A stretch of 64,000 bases of DNA from CAIMWS01 sp964409245 (GTDB lineage: Bacteria; Verrucomicrobiota; Verrucomicrobiia; Limisphaerales; UBA1319): contig CAYPCQ010000006.1 of assembly GCA_964409245.1 (NCBI GenBank), forward strand, positions 52,806 through 116,805. Reading direction: 5' to 3'. The notes under the pieces are model-generated. The model ran no database searches and was not told where the DNA came from. It saw nothing but the letters and a program-made list of their open reading frames with translations. The position numbers and the translations under genes are program-made. Below are positions 24,243 to 34,381 of the stretch, in pieces. Each line of letters opens with the position of its first letter. Position 1 is the stretch's first letter.

Positions 24243-26582
24243 TTATCTGGCCGCGCGGGGATAAGGCGGCACATAAGGATTGGCGATGGAGTGCGCCTTC
24301 CGGGCGCTGTATTCCCCATCCGCCCCGTGGCAAACACCGCAGCTTTCCAGCTCATCCCCGTTCCAGGGATCCTGCGGGGTCGGGTCGAAGGTCATCAGCC
24401 GGCCGTGGGCCTGAGCCTGGTCCGAATCATGGCAGGCCAGGCAGGCCAGGCGGGAGGGTTGCTCATTCCAGCTGCTGGATTGGGAGTGGCATTTGGTGCA
24501 ATTCCGCACATCCATGGAGAAGATCACGTGGGAGAAATCCTGGCTGCTGACTTCGCCGGGTTTGGCCAGGTAGTTGCCAAAGTGAATGCCATGCACCCGC
24601 CGGGACAGGGGCGAAACCCCGAATCCAAACTGGGAGTTGGACCAATTGGTTTTGCCGGTCATCTGGTGCTGGTAATCATGGCAGCTCTTGCAGATGTCCG
24701 GCTCGAAAGTGGCATAGCGGGAAGTGGTGTGGATCCGGGTGTTGCGGTGGCAATCCCGGCAGTTGCCCGCCACCATGGGCTCATTGTTGGTGGTGCCCAC
24801 CTGGAAATTCACCAGCGTCCAGCCGCCGGGGGCGGCCTTGGGATCCGTCGGGCCGGTCAGATCGACAAACACCGAATAAGTCCCGGCCGCCAGGTTGCTG
24901 ATGGCGGCGAGCTGATACACGATGGCATCCGCGGTGCGGGTGATGCGCGGATCGGCCTTGGCGGCGTTGGTTCCGCGCAGGATGCGCAGCTCGTTGTTGA
25001 GCGTGCTCTTGGTGGGGTCCGCCTGGGCGGCGGAGGTGGTCAGCACGGGCACGGTTTTGGCCCGCGGCCCGGACACATAGAGGTTGGCCCGCCGCCATTC
25101 GTTGGAGGCGTAAACGCCGGAAACCAGCGGCTCGAAGATATTGGTGGGGCTCACGGTCTGGCCGGCCAGGTCGGTGATTTTGATGGTGATGGCAGGCGTT
25201 TCGCCGGCCACAAAGAATCGCCCGTTGGCGGGGGTGGACAGCTCCGCAGCCACCTTCAGCTGGAACGGAGGTCCGGGCACTTCATGATCCTCCTCCACGA
25301 CTTCGGGCGGATGGCAGGCATTGCAGCTAAGGTCATCCGTGAAGGCGCCACCGCGGTGCTTGACCATGCCGGCCGGCACCTCGGTCTTGGGGCCGAACCA
25401 GATGTTGTCGTGGCAGGTGCCACAGGCCAGGCGGGAGGGTTGGGTCAGCCAGCGGAAGTCGCTATGACAAGCAGTGCAGTTTTTGATCCCCGCCGGGAAG
25501 TTGCCGTGGGTGTAATCCCGGAAATCGCCGGTGGCCTGGTTGGTGTTGAAGTTCGAGGCCAGCAAGGCGCCCATGTGCACACCGTGCACCCGGCGGACCA
25601 CCGGGTCCGGCACTTTGCCGCCCGGGGCGTTGGTGCTGTTGTAAGCTGCATAACCGTCGTTGTTGTGGCAGGGACTGCAGCTGCGCACCGGCTCATAATC
25701 CAGGGACCAGCTCCCCAGGGAGGTGCCGCTTGGGTCGATGTGGTGCATATACATTTTGCCGCTGGCGGGGCCTTCGTGGCACTTGGCGCAATTGGCCCGG
25801 GAAACCACCGGGGCGTCCACCGCACTGGTGCCGATCTGCACATCGGTGGCTTTCATGATCTGCTGCAGGGTGTCCGTGCCCAGCACCGCGCGGACGCTGA
25901 TGGTATAGGTTCCCGGCAATTCATCGGTCACCGGCTGGAGCGTGTAAGTCAGCACATTGCCATTCACCTGCACGTCCGGGTTGGTCTTGAGGTTGATGTA
26001 ATGATGGGGGTTTTTGGTGCGGTCGCCGGTGGCGTTCAGCAGTTTGAGCGGCGTCACCGTGAGGGACGGCTCCTGGGGGCCGTGCATGTATAACGCCAGG
26101 GTGGACAGCTCATTGCGGCCGATGCCCAGGGCGAAGCTATCCAGGATGCTGACGGTCACGACGATTTTCTCACCTGCCAGATAAAAGAATTTATTGGCCG
26201 GGGCGGAAACCTGCACCTGCACGGTCCACCCTTTCAGCTCGGCGATGGTTTCGTTTTCGCTCACGACCCGGTAATAGGCGGCGTCCTCGCGGCCCAGGGG
26301 AAAGGTGGCCAGGTAAAGATCGTTCTGGAGCGGCGTTATCTTCGCCCCGATCACGTCGAACCAGATCGCGTTGGTGGCCAGCGAGGTGCGGGACTGCAGC
26401 CGGAATGGCCCGCTTTTGCCGCGGAAGAGGATTTGGGAGTCTCCTGAAACCGGCTGCGACAAGCCGAGGATATTGGGCAGGCTGCCCGCCGGCGTCGCGG
26501 CGCTCTGGCCACAGGCAGGCCGGACTCCGGCCAGCGCCAGGGTCAACGCGGCTAAAACTTGGAACAGGGTTCGTGGGATCAT
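24243..26582 (-). CDS. Decaheme c-type cytochrome, OmcA/MtrC family
   Basis: A 779-residue exported protein (signal peptide ending near PACGQS) with ten CxxCH heme sites and no extra ones. In order they are CAKCH, CSPCH, CTACH, CGTCH, CNACH (residues about 263-423), then CRDCH, CKSCH, CTKCH, CLACH, CGVCH (about 607-754). A beta-rich domain of about 230 residues precedes the first five and another of about 180 residues separates the two groups. This four-part layout matches the crystal-structure organisation of MtrC/OmcA-type cytochromes. No lipobox is seen at the signal cleavage site, so the anchoring mode is open. No MtrA- or MtrB-like gene is nearby. Electron transfer to extracellular acceptors is inference. 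Confidence 0.88.
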   Translation of the reverse strand: MIPRTLFQVLAALTLALAGVRPACGQSAATPAGSLPNILGLSQPVSGDSQILFRGKSGPFRLQSRTSLATNAIWFDVIGAKITPLQNDLYLATFPLGREDAAYYRVVSENETIAELKGWTVQVQVSAPANKFFYLAGEKIVVTVSILDSFALGIGRNELSTLALYMHGPQEPSLTVTPLKLLNATGDRTKNPHHYINLKTNPDVQVNGNVLTYTLQPVTDELPGTYTISVRAVLGTDTLQQIMKATDVQIGTSAVDAPVVSRANCAKCHEGPASGKMYMHHIDPSGTSLGSWSLDYEPVRSCSPCHNNDGYAAYNSTNAPGGKVPDPVVRRVHGVHMGALLASNFNTNQATGDFRDYTHGNFPAGIKNCTACHSDFRWLTQPSRLACGTCHDNIWFGPKTEVPAGMVKHRGGAFTDDLSCNACHPPEVVEEDHEVPGPPFQLKVAAELSTPANGRFFVAGETPAITIKITDLAGQTVSPTNIFEPLVSGVYASNEWRRANLYVSGPRAKTVPVLTTSAAQADPTKSTLNNELRILRGTNAAKADPRITRTADAIVYQLAAISNLAAGTYSVFVDLTGPTDPKAAPGGWTLVNFQVGTTNNEPMVAGNCRDCHRNTRIHTTSRYATFEPDICKSCHDYQHQMTGKTNWSNSQFGFGVSPLSRRVHGIHFGNYLAKPGEVSSQDFSHVIFSMDVRNCTKCHSQSSSWNEQPSRLACLACHDSDQAQAHGRLMTFDPTPQDPWNGDELESCGVCHGADGEYSARKAHSIANPYVPPYPRAAR

Positions 26583-27098
26583 AACTTTGCTCAGGGTTTA
26601 AGAGGCAGGGGCACCGCCGCCCGGGAGACCGGGATATGCGGAAAACAGCCAGGGCCGCCGGAACCACCCGTTTCCAGCGCAGAACGAATCCCCATGAATG
26701 GGCGCTCCGGATTCATGCCTGGCCGCACTTTCATCAATAGATCCTATTTTCCAAGGATGGAGACAAAACGTCTAATATAAAACCTGCCCGTTTCGTGGCC
26801 AATTCTTGCCCGCAATTGCCTCCGCTGGCAACCAAAAGCCGTCAAAACGCGCCCTTTTGGGTGGAAGACCGGGTTTTTCAAAGCCGCCATATGGTCCCCT
26901 TTCAATGAAAAACTCAAGGAACTGGTTGAGGATCGGGAGGTCCAAAGCACCGTCCGCAAGGCGTTGGACCCAAGCATGGAAAAGCGGCCGCCCAGTTGAA
27001 GCGATCCCTGCTGGCCGAAAATAGGCTCGTGGCTCACTTCCCGGCTGGTGCAAAAATCGGTGGCGAAATCATTGCCCTCTCAAATGGAGGGACACGGC
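26583..27098. other. Intergenic region with an unassigned ORF remnant
   Basis: This 516-base gap lies between the FG-GAP gene stop and the cytochrome start, both on the minus strand. On the plus strand a 50-codon open stretch (about 26850-27005) reads PFGWKTGFFKAAIW and then LKELVEDREVQSTVRKALD before a stop. It is protein-like, but I recognise no family. Its downstream continuation in another frame is not convincing. I see no clear terminator here. Confidence 0.35.
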
Positions 27099-30000
27099 TC
27101 AGCGCCGGGCGATTTTTTTCAGAACTCTGCCTTCCACCCAGCGGGTGTTGTATTTCCGGTGCAGGCCGTCCGACGGGAACCGGGGCCGCTGCTCCCGGCC
27201 ATAGGCCTGATCGTGCAGGCCATGGAAGGGCAGCGGCTCGACTTGCGTGCCTGCGGCCACGTGGAAATCCGAATCCTTGTCCCAGCCGTCGGCATACAGG
27301 AAGAATTCGCGCACGGCGCCCGCGGGTTTGGGCGGCAGGGAACCCACCGCAAATTGGAGGCTCAATTCATCGCCGCTATTGATCAGGACGAGCGCTTCGT
27401 CGCGGGCCGCAACCAGCTCCAGCACGTCACCATAGCGCGTGCACCATCCGCCCGGGATGATCGTCCAAAACGAGTCCGCACGGACGTCCTCGTAGGCCGG
27501 GGTGGGCGGACAGTCAGGAGGCAGACTCTCCAGCCGGCTGAAGCCGCGGGAATGGAGATCCGCCCCGGTGGGCGCCACGAACGTGATCCGCGCCGCGGCG
27601 CCCGGTTTCTTTTCCAGCAGCGCGATGCGGTCCCAATGGATTTCAAAGGCTTCGGTCAGGCGCAACCGGAGCGTGCCCGCCGGCAATTTTCCTTCGAGGT
27701 CCACGAGGATGGTCTTGGTCTTTCCGGCTGGCGCTCCCACCGTCACGTCCACGGCTTTCCAAATGCCGGGGCCCGTTTCGGCCTCCAGCACCGGGAACGG
27801 ATAGGGGAGCGACGGATCCTGCGCCGCGGCAATATTGGCCATGCCGCCGCCGAACCGCAGCCAGCCATTCAGCACCAGCACCAGCGGGCCGCGCGGGTCC
27901 AAGGCCCCGAAATCGAGGATCAATCCATGCGGCTCGGCCAGCCCGCGCAGCTGCGGCACGCGCAACCGGGGGGGCGACACGCGCCGGCCATCGACGGCCT
28001 GCAAGGCCGCGGTGACCTCCTGGCCATCCAGCCGTTCAGCCTTGCGCAGGGGATGCTCCCGGTGCAGCGTCATCAGCGTGCCTTGGGGGAACGGCCCGCC
28101 GGGCAGCAGCTTGTCCGTGGGATGCACCTCGGTGCCCGGCTCGCGGTCCACTACGGCCAGTTTTGCTTCGTCCAGGTAAAGCACCTCGCGCAGCTCTTCC
28201 GTGATCTGCAGCTCGTAATTCCCGTCCCGCGCGGGAAAAGCCTGTTCGCCGCCGATCCAAACCAATTCCTCCGGATCGGCCTCGATATAACGCCCGCCCC
28301 CCATCGGCAGCCCCAGCGGCGCCGCCCCCAAAATGTCGGTGACGAACCGGAAGCGTTTCCCATCCCAGGCATACAGATAGGGGCAGGAGCCTTCCTGGAG
28401 GGTCAATTCCAGGGCCAGGATCGGTTCCTGGCGGTTGACGGGCAAGCCGGCGGAGCCCTGGGGCCAGTTGAGCCAGTGCACCAGGAACGAATCCAGCTTC
28501 TGGTGTTTCCCCACGCCGATCTCCACCGGCAGGCGCTGCACGGTGCGGACCAGGCGCAGCCCGTCCGTTTCAATCTCGACCCGGCAGCCGAGGCCGCTGG
28601 CATTGGAGCGGTTCCCCGACAATTGCACCTTCACCTGCGAATTGGCGTTGCCACCCTCGTTGCGCAGGTAGCGGAGGCCTCCGCCCGCGAGCGCAACCAT
28701 CACATCCGAATCGCCATCCCGGTCGAAATCGGCGAAATGGAGCTCGGACACGGCGCCGCCCTTGAATTGGTCCAGGCCCAGTTGGGTGGTCTGCTCCTGG
28801 AACCCCGCCAGGCCGGCATTGCGCCACGCCTGGATTTTCCCACCGCCGGCCCACAGGTCCAGCCAGCCATCATTGTCGTAATCCACCGCCACGATCTGCC
28901 GGCCATCCGCGCTGCCCGGAAACGGGATTTCCTTGCGCGTGCCGTCATTGAAACAGATGACGATCTTTCCTTCGCCCACCACCGCCAGGTCCGGGCGCAG
29001 GTCGTTGTCGAAATCGCCAGCGCAAAAAACCGCGCCGGCGGCCCAGCTGGCCGGCTCGCGGGTTACCAGCGGCCCGCCGCGGTGTTTTTCCAGGAGCATC
29101 GGCGGCCCGGCTTTCCGGCTCACGATCACATCCATCTGCCCGTCCCGGTTCCAGTCCTCCATCAGGACCACCTGGGCGCTGCGCAGCGAGGCAGGGATCC
29201 CGGAGGTGCTGGTGACGTCGTTGAAAAGCAGCGGGCCGAACTGGCGGTAAAGCCGCACCTCCTGGGTGCTTCCGGCCACGGCGAGCAAATCCAGTTTCCC
29301 CGTGAAATCCAGATCCATCAGCAGGCCGTCCATCGCGCTCAAAGCGCCCAGGCGGCTTAGCTGGGAGACATCCGTGGCCAGCCCATTGGTCGCGAATTTG
29401 AACACCTGGCTGCCTTGGTCCCCCAGGATGACGATCTCCTCGAAGCGGTCATTCTGAAGATCACCGACCAGCATTTTGCCGTAATGCCCGCCCGGAATGG
29501 CCGGGCAAGGCTCGCCCTGGGGATGGAAAATGCCATTGGTATTCCAGAGCAGGCGAAAGCCCTGGTTTTTCTCCATGACGAAGAGGCTGTTCCAACCGGT
29601 GTGGTTCACATCGATCACCCCGGCCGGGCCGGAGTAATCCTGCGCGTGATCACCCAGGGTTTCCCGGGTCGCCTCAACGAACTTGAGGCTGGCTCCGGCC
29701 GGATCCGGCTGCTCCAGCCGGAAGGGCACGCGCGCCTGGGTGTATTTGCACCGCTCGAAGGCGGCGAGGCCGGCCGGGCCCCCGCCCGCCTCGAAGCTGG
29801 CCTGGTGTTGCTGCAGCTCCCGGTCCGCCTCCTCCTGCCGCCCCGCGCGCTGGAGCGCCTGGGCCAGCAGGTAATGCGCCGCCCGGTGCAGATGGTTTGG
29901 GTCCAGCGCAAGCCCCTCCTTGAAGGCGGCGATGGCCCCCTCCCATTGCTGCAATCCCATCCGGGCCCGCCCGAGCTGAAAGCAGGTTGCCGTTTCGACC

Positions 30001-30425
30001 GCATCGATGGCCCGCACGTTTTCCAGGGCTTTCGCGGCCTCCTCCGGCTTGGACAGGCGCAGCCAGGCGGAGCCGATGACAAAATAAGCGGCCGCTGAAT
30101 TCGGCTCGAGCTTCAGCACTTCTTCCGCCTCCCGGATCGCCTCCGCGGCGGTCCCGGCCAGCAAGTGGGAATTGGCCAGGTTCAAGCGCAGATCGGCGTG
30201 GTTGGGCGCCAGGGCCTGGGCCTCTTTGAAGAGCGCCAGGGCCTTGGTGGCATTGCCCTGGTCCAGGTGGTTCTTGCCGGCGCTCATCAAGCTGAGGAAC
30301 TGGCCGGCCGGGCTTTCCGGCGGGCGGGCGGCGGGCGGCGAGGCAGCGGGCGGGTTGCGGCCGCATCCCGAAAAACCAAGTGCCAAGGGCAGCCAGCATG
30401 CTATTAGGGCAATGCGCCTGATCAT
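27099..30425 (-). CDS. Lipoprotein with TPR and FG-GAP repeats, ASPIC-like
   Basis: About 1,108 residues. The chosen ATG at 30425 precedes a short lipoprotein signal ending LALGFSGC. A TPR region (about residues 45-210, for example KEAQALAPNHADLRLNLANS) is followed by FG-GAP/VCBS units (DVNHTGWNSLFV, DLDFTGKLDLLAV, VDYDNDGWLDLWAG, ADFDRDGDSDVMVA) that likely form a calcium-binding propeller. A C-terminal domain contains SCPYLYAWDGKRFRFVTDIL and DPEELVWIGG, as in Acidobacteria/Verrucomicrobia FG-GAP proteins. It probably sits on the outer face of a membrane and binds a surface partner; function is unknown. It lies 72 bases after the CotH gene in the same direction and may share its transcript. 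Confidence 0.8.
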   Translation of the reverse strand: MIRRIALIACWLPLALGFSGCGRNPPAASPPAARPPESPAGQFLSLMSAGKNHLDQGNATKALALFKEAQALAPNHADLRLNLANSHLLAGTAAEAIREAEEVLKLEPNSAAAYFVIGSAWLRLSKPEEAAKALENVRAIDAVETATCFQLGRARMGLQQWEGAIAAFKEGLALDPNHLHRAAHYLLAQALQRAGRQEEADRELQQHQASFEAGGGPAGLAAFERCKYTQARVPFRLEQPDPAGASLKFVEATRETLGDHAQDYSGPAGVIDVNHTGWNSLFVMEKNQGFRLLWNTNGIFHPQGEPCPAIPGGHYGKMLVGDLQNDRFEEIVILGDQGSQVFKFATNGLATDVSQLSRLGALSAMDGLLMDLDFTGKLDLLAVAGSTQEVRLYRQFGPLLFNDVTSTSGIPASLRSAQVVLMEDWNRDGQMDVIVSRKAGPPMLLEKHRGGPLVTREPASWAAGAVFCAGDFDNDLRPDLAVVGEGKIVICFNDGTRKEIPFPGSADGRQIVAVDYDNDGWLDLWAGGGKIQAWRNAGLAGFQEQTTQLGLDQFKGGAVSELHFADFDRDGDSDVMVALAGGGLRYLRNEGGNANSQVKVQLSGNRSNASGLGCRVEIETDGLRLVRTVQRLPVEIGVGKHQKLDSFLVHWLNWPQGSAGLPVNRQEPILALELTLQEGSCPYLYAWDGKRFRFVTDILGAAPLGLPMGGGRYIEADPEELVWIGGEQAFPARDGNYELQITEELREVLYLDEAKLAVVDREPGTEVHPTDKLLPGGPFPQGTLMTLHREHPLRKAERLDGQEVTAALQAVDGRRVSPPRLRVPQLRGLAEPHGLILDFGALDPRGPLVLVLNGWLRFGGGMANIAAAQDPSLPYPFPVLEAETGPGIWKAVDVTVGAPAGKTKTILVDLEGKLPAGTLRLRLTEAFEIHWDRIALLEKKPGAAARITFVAPTGADLHSRGFSRLESLPPDCPPTPAYEDVRADSFWTIIPGGWCTRYGDVLELVAARDEALVLINSGDELSLQFAVGSLPPKPAGAVREFFLYADGWDKDSDFHVAAGTQVEPLPFHGLHDQAYGREQRPRFPSDGLHRKYNTRWVEGRVLKKIARR

Positions 30426-30496
30426 GGGCGGCACCTTAGGCAGCGCCGCGCCATTTGTCGAGATTTGTCGGGATTTTGGACCCGGCGGGCGGGTGG

Positions 30497-33400
30497 TCAG
30501 CGGGCCACCGCCCGGAGCCGCAGGAAGACCCGCCGTTCGTCCCGGAGCGGCGGTTTGACCCGCCAGGTGACCAGCTCCCGGCCATCGCCCAGGGATTCCC
30601 TGGAGACCAGCTCGAGATACGCGGCAGCGTCCTGCCAGGCGGGCGGATCCGTGGCAAAGAGGACTCCAAGCTCCGCGTTTTCAGCGCTGAGGCTGGCCGG
30701 ATAGCTCAGCTCCAGCGCATCCGGTCCGCCCAGGGGTTGGGGCTGCCGGGCCAGCCTGGGGAAAATGGGCGGCAGGCCGGGATCGTTGCCCAGCGCGTAA
30801 TCGATGAGATCGGGTTCGCCATTGCCATTCGCGTCCCCCTGGGGATCCTCCGGAAACCGCGCGGGATCCGGCCCGCCGGGGTTGCCACCCCATTGCGCGC
30901 TGGCCCGCCAATTCACGGCCAGGGCGGGATCCGGGCTGGTTTCCGGCGCGATCAGGACGAGGCTGTGGCCCACCCCGGCAGCGGGCCACGGCGCCCCGCC
31001 AGCGTAAGCGAACTCCCGGATGGCGCCGTGGCTGGCATCCTCGAGCTTGAGCGGCTCACCGCTGTTGCTGAGCGCGGTCCCATTGGCGAAAATCCCCGCC
31101 ACCGGGCGGTTGGTTCCGTAAGCGGCGCTGAAAGCGGCGAGGTCGCGCACAACAAGCACGCGCCCGCCTGGGGGCAGGGAGGTGATGGCGCCGCCCGTGA
31201 AATCGAATTCCACCCCCTGGGTGAACCGCACTCCCCGCAGATCCAGCGTCACCGTGCGGCTGATGTTCAGCAATTCGATGAACTCAGCCAAGCCATCCCC
31301 GGCGGGATGATACATGATCTCGCTGACCACCAGCCACCGCTGCGCATCCGATGGCTGGGCCGGGTAAGCCGCCGAATTATTCGTCGCGCCGGAGGCGTCC
31401 AGGATCGCGAGGGTTTCCCCCCAGCTGGAAAGGTGTTTTTTGCAGCCGCCCTGCACCAGCCGCCCCTCGCCCCCTTTCGGGGAGACGGCCCGGGCGCGGA
31501 AGGCGGCGGCATTGGGACAGACATAGATCGCGCCATGGGGCGGCAGCACCGTCCCTCCCGGGAAGGTGTGGGCGACGGCTCCCTGCAGCCGCCAGCCGGA
31601 GATGTCCACCGCGATGCCATTGGGGTTGAGGAGCTGAACGAATTCCTCGTCCTGGTTGCCCGAAGCGGGGCTGCTCTCGATGGCGCCGAAATCGATTCTC
31701 GGCTCAAACGTGGCCGGGACCGAGACCTTGCCGCCATGCAGCTCGGGCACGATGATCATGTCGCTGCTGCTGACGCTGTCGTTGAGGCCCTGGATGGCCA
31801 GGATGTTCCGCCCGGCCCGCAGGCTGGCTTTCTGTGGCGTGACATCGAAAATGACGAAGGCCGCAGGGTTGGCTTCACGGGAGACCGTGGCGGCGGAGTC
31901 CCACTGCAGCACGGCCGGGGCATTCGCGGAGGCCAGCACGGCGCCATTAAGGTAGGCCACGAAGCCGTCGTCGTATTTCATCCGCAATTCCAGCCGGTCG
32001 TAGGCGGCGGGATCACGGACGTCGAATTCGATCCGGATATAGATGCTGTTATTGCCCTGCATCAGGGTGTTCACGTTGGCGCCGATGAGGGCCTCATACC
32101 CGGTGGCGCGCTCATAGCCCACACCCGTGGCGCCGCTGGTCCAGCCGGCCGTGTTGAATGGCTCCAGCGATGAGTTCCCGGTCCAGGCCGTGCCGAGGCT
32201 GCCATTGGCGGGCACGAACACTTTCACCGGCGCCCCCTTCACCACCAGCGGCGTAAAGTTGGTGGCCGGCCCGCCACCGGTCTGGGGCAGCGGGATTTCG
32301 CCGCCTTTGCCGGCGATCTGGGTGTTGTAGATGTATTTCCGGCGGCCGGGCAGGTATTCGGTTTTCCAGCGCTGGATGGCCTGGGCCATGGTCTCCACGG
32401 CCACGTTCGTGTTCGTGTAGCGGACGGTAGTGCCGCCCTGGAGCCAGGAACCCCATTTCTCGAAGTCCAGGCGGGCATCCGAGGGCACCATGGCCGGGGG
32501 ATCGATCAGCGCCGACTGTTCATTCAGCCGCCGCTCAAAATACAACCCGCTTTCGGGTGTTCCCGCGGCGGGCAGCGGCTGCAGGAATTGGTCCGTCAGG
32601 GTGCGGATGCGCCGCATGATCATGGCCCGCATGGCCGCATTGCCGAACAGGTGGGCGGCCAGCCGGATGGCCGTGGCGTTCTCCACGAAGCCGTCCACAT
32701 ACAGCGCATTGTCATAATAGGTGTTCTGCGTGTTCCAGACCCGGCCATAAGAGAGATCGAGATCCCAGGGCAGCATGGCCCATTCGCCGCTCCGCCCGGT
32801 GTCGCGGTAGATGTACCAGTTTTTGCCGTGCATGTCGATGTTGCGGATCACCGAGTTGGCGGCGAGCAGGTTGACGCACGCCGGGATGTCGATGTTGTCA
32901 TAGAGGTAATTCACCAGGGCGGTTCCGGTCAGATCGAGGCCATTGATGAGCGCTTGGAGGTCGCTGTTGTTTTCGGTCTTGCGGGTCTTCTTTTCCACCC
33001 CGCTGGCCGCCGTGTTGCCGGCATCCTTGTTGAGGAGGTTATCGTAAACCTTGTAGAGCGCCCCGTTCGGGTTCAACCCGGCCCGCTCCAGGTAGATTTC
33101 GTCCGCGTCCTCGACCAGGTCAGCGGTGCTGAAGAAACTGCCGTTTTGCTGGACGCGCACCGTGCCGGCGAAGTGCGCGGCCACCCCCGCCAGGCGCATC
33201 ACTTCATAGGCCAGCACATGGCGCACTTTCGATTTGTCCGCCCAATTGGTGAGCAGGTCGATATCCTTGACGCGCGGGGCATCGCTGCTCCAGCGGAAGC
33301 GCTGCGGGTGGTTGAAATCGAGGTTGTAGCTCTTCTTGGGGAAGCTGGAGGATGACTGCCCGTGCAGGGTGAACCACACATTGTCGTAAAATTCCCCTGC

Positions 33401-34381
33401 GAAATAAACACACCCACGCGAACCGGTGGGCGTCCCGGCTCCGGCAGGGCTGCTCGTGAACCAGTGGAGCACCGGCAGGGCGGACCGGATCCTGGCATCC
33501 GGCGCCACCGTGCCAAAATACTGGCCGGAATCGAGCGGATCCCGGAAGGCCGGCTCCCTGGTTTCGGCGCCCTGGCTGTCGGTGGCGAGGAACCGCCAGC
33601 GGGTCATCTCCCCCGGCGCAAAGGCCGTGGCCGGGATGATCGCGGTCCAGATGCCATCGCCCGCCAAGGCATCGCCTCCCGTGCCGTCGTCCGTCATCGG
33701 CAGCATCGTTTCGGCGGCAAACATCCGCCGGTAATAAAGCTTCACGGCCGCCACCGGGCCGTTGGCCGGAAGCACCCGCGCGGTGATGGTTAGCGGGCCG
33801 GCCGCCGGCGGCAGCGGATTGGCCTCCAGGGCCTGGATGGTGGGGCCCGCCCGGGTGCCGCTGCCGTTGGGCGCGCCGGGGGTGGGCGTGGTGAAAAACG
33901 CCCAGGCCGGGGGGGATCCCGCCGGGCTGAGGCCGAACGATACCTTCCCGGATTGGGGCGGGTAGCCCGGCGCAAAGGTGCTGGCCACGGTCACGCCGTC
34001 CGGCGCCACCAGGGCGAGGTACTCCCCCCCGGCCGAGAGTTGGAAATCCGTGTGCAGGCGGCCCGCGGGATCGGTGCGGTTTTTGCCGGAGGCAAAAACG
34101 ATCAGATAAGCTCCCGGATTCAGCGTGACCGCGGGAAAAGTCCACTTGCCCAGGTTCGCCGCATTGTCCGTGAGATGGTAGCCCGCCAGCGGGATCGCGG
34201 CGTTTTCCGGATTATGGATCTCAATCCAATCAGAAAACTCGCCCTCCTCATCGGCCAGGCCCGATTCATTCACGGCCATGAATTCGGTGATGATCGGGGC
34301 GCTGAAGGCGGGCGCGCCTGCGCTCAGCGCCAGCCAGAGCGGCAGCCAGCGCCAGCCGGCGCATCGGTTGAATTTTTTCAC
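30497..34381 (-). CDS. Exported lamin-tail and CotH-kinase-like protein, 1294 residues
   Basis: Begins at GTG with a signal peptide (LPLWLALSAGAPAFSA). The first domain (ITEFMAVNESGLADEEGEFS onwards) is a lamin-tail domain. A CotH-type kinase-like domain spans roughly residues 350-640. It contains IDMHGKNWYIYRDT and AMLPWDLDLSYGRVWN, in which the Asp residues of PWDLD are those expected for the metal site. Further lamin-tail units follow (GNQDEEFVQLLNPNGI; LVVSEIMYHPAGDGLAEFIE). CotH of Bacillus spores phosphorylates spore-coat proteins; in Verrucomicrobia these exported versions have no described target. It sits upstream of the FG-GAP lipoprotein gene, 72 bases apart. Confidence 0.82.
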   Translation of the reverse strand: MKKFNRCAGWRWLPLWLALSAGAPAFSAPIITEFMAVNESGLADEEGEFSDWIEIHNPENAAIPLAGYHLTDNAANLGKWTFPAVTLNPGAYLIVFASGKNRTDPAGRLHTDFQLSAGGEYLALVAPDGVTVASTFAPGYPPQSGKVSFGLSPAGSPPAWAFFTTPTPGAPNGSGTRAGPTIQALEANPLPPAAGPLTITARVLPANGPVAAVKLYYRRMFAAETMLPMTDDGTGGDALAGDGIWTAIIPATAFAPGEMTRWRFLATDSQGAETREPAFRDPLDSGQYFGTVAPDARIRSALPVLHWFTSSPAGAGTPTGSRGCVYFAGEFYDNVWFTLHGQSSSSFPKKSYNLDFNHPQRFRWSSDAPRVKDIDLLTNWADKSKVRHVLAYEVMRLAGVAAHFAGTVRVQQNGSFFSTADLVEDADEIYLERAGLNPNGALYKVYDNLLNKDAGNTAASGVEKKTRKTENNSDLQALINGLDLTGTALVNYLYDNIDIPACVNLLAANSVIRNIDMHGKNWYIYRDTGRSGEWAMLPWDLDLSYGRVWNTQNTYYDNALYVDGFVENATAIRLAAHLFGNAAMRAMIMRRIRTLTDQFLQPLPAAGTPESGLYFERRLNEQSALIDPPAMVPSDARLDFEKWGSWLQGGTTVRYTNTNVAVETMAQAIQRWKTEYLPGRRKYIYNTQIAGKGGEIPLPQTGGGPATNFTPLVVKGAPVKVFVPANGSLGTAWTGNSSLEPFNTAGWTSGATGVGYERATGYEALIGANVNTLMQGNNSIYIRIEFDVRDPAAYDRLELRMKYDDGFVAYLNGAVLASANAPAVLQWDSAATVSREANPAAFVIFDVTPQKASLRAGRNILAIQGLNDSVSSSDMIIVPELHGGKVSVPATFEPRIDFGAIESSPASGNQDEEFVQLLNPNGIAVDISGWRLQGAVAHTFPGGTVLPPHGAIYVCPNAAAFRARAVSPKGGEGRLVQGGCKKHLSSWGETLAILDASGATNNSAAYPAQPSDAQRWLVVSEIMYHPAGDGLAEFIELLNISRTVTLDLRGVRFTQGVEFDFTGGAITSLPPGGRVLVVRDLAAFSAAYGTNRPVAGIFANGTALSNSGEPLKLEDASHGAIREFAYAGGAPWPAAGVGHSLVLIAPETSPDPALAVNWRASAQWGGNPGGPDPARFPEDPQGDANGNGEPDLIDYALGNDPGLPPIFPRLARQPQPLGGPDALELSYPASLSAENAELGVLFATDPPAWQDAAAYLELVSRESLGDGRELVTWRVKPPLRDERRVFLRLRAVAR

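Noticed and set aside
27048..29360. A 770-codon plus-strand open frame opposite the FG-GAP lipoprotein
   Set aside because: It lies antisense to a gene with clear TPR and FG-GAP domains; its translation shows low-complexity shadow composition and no family motif.
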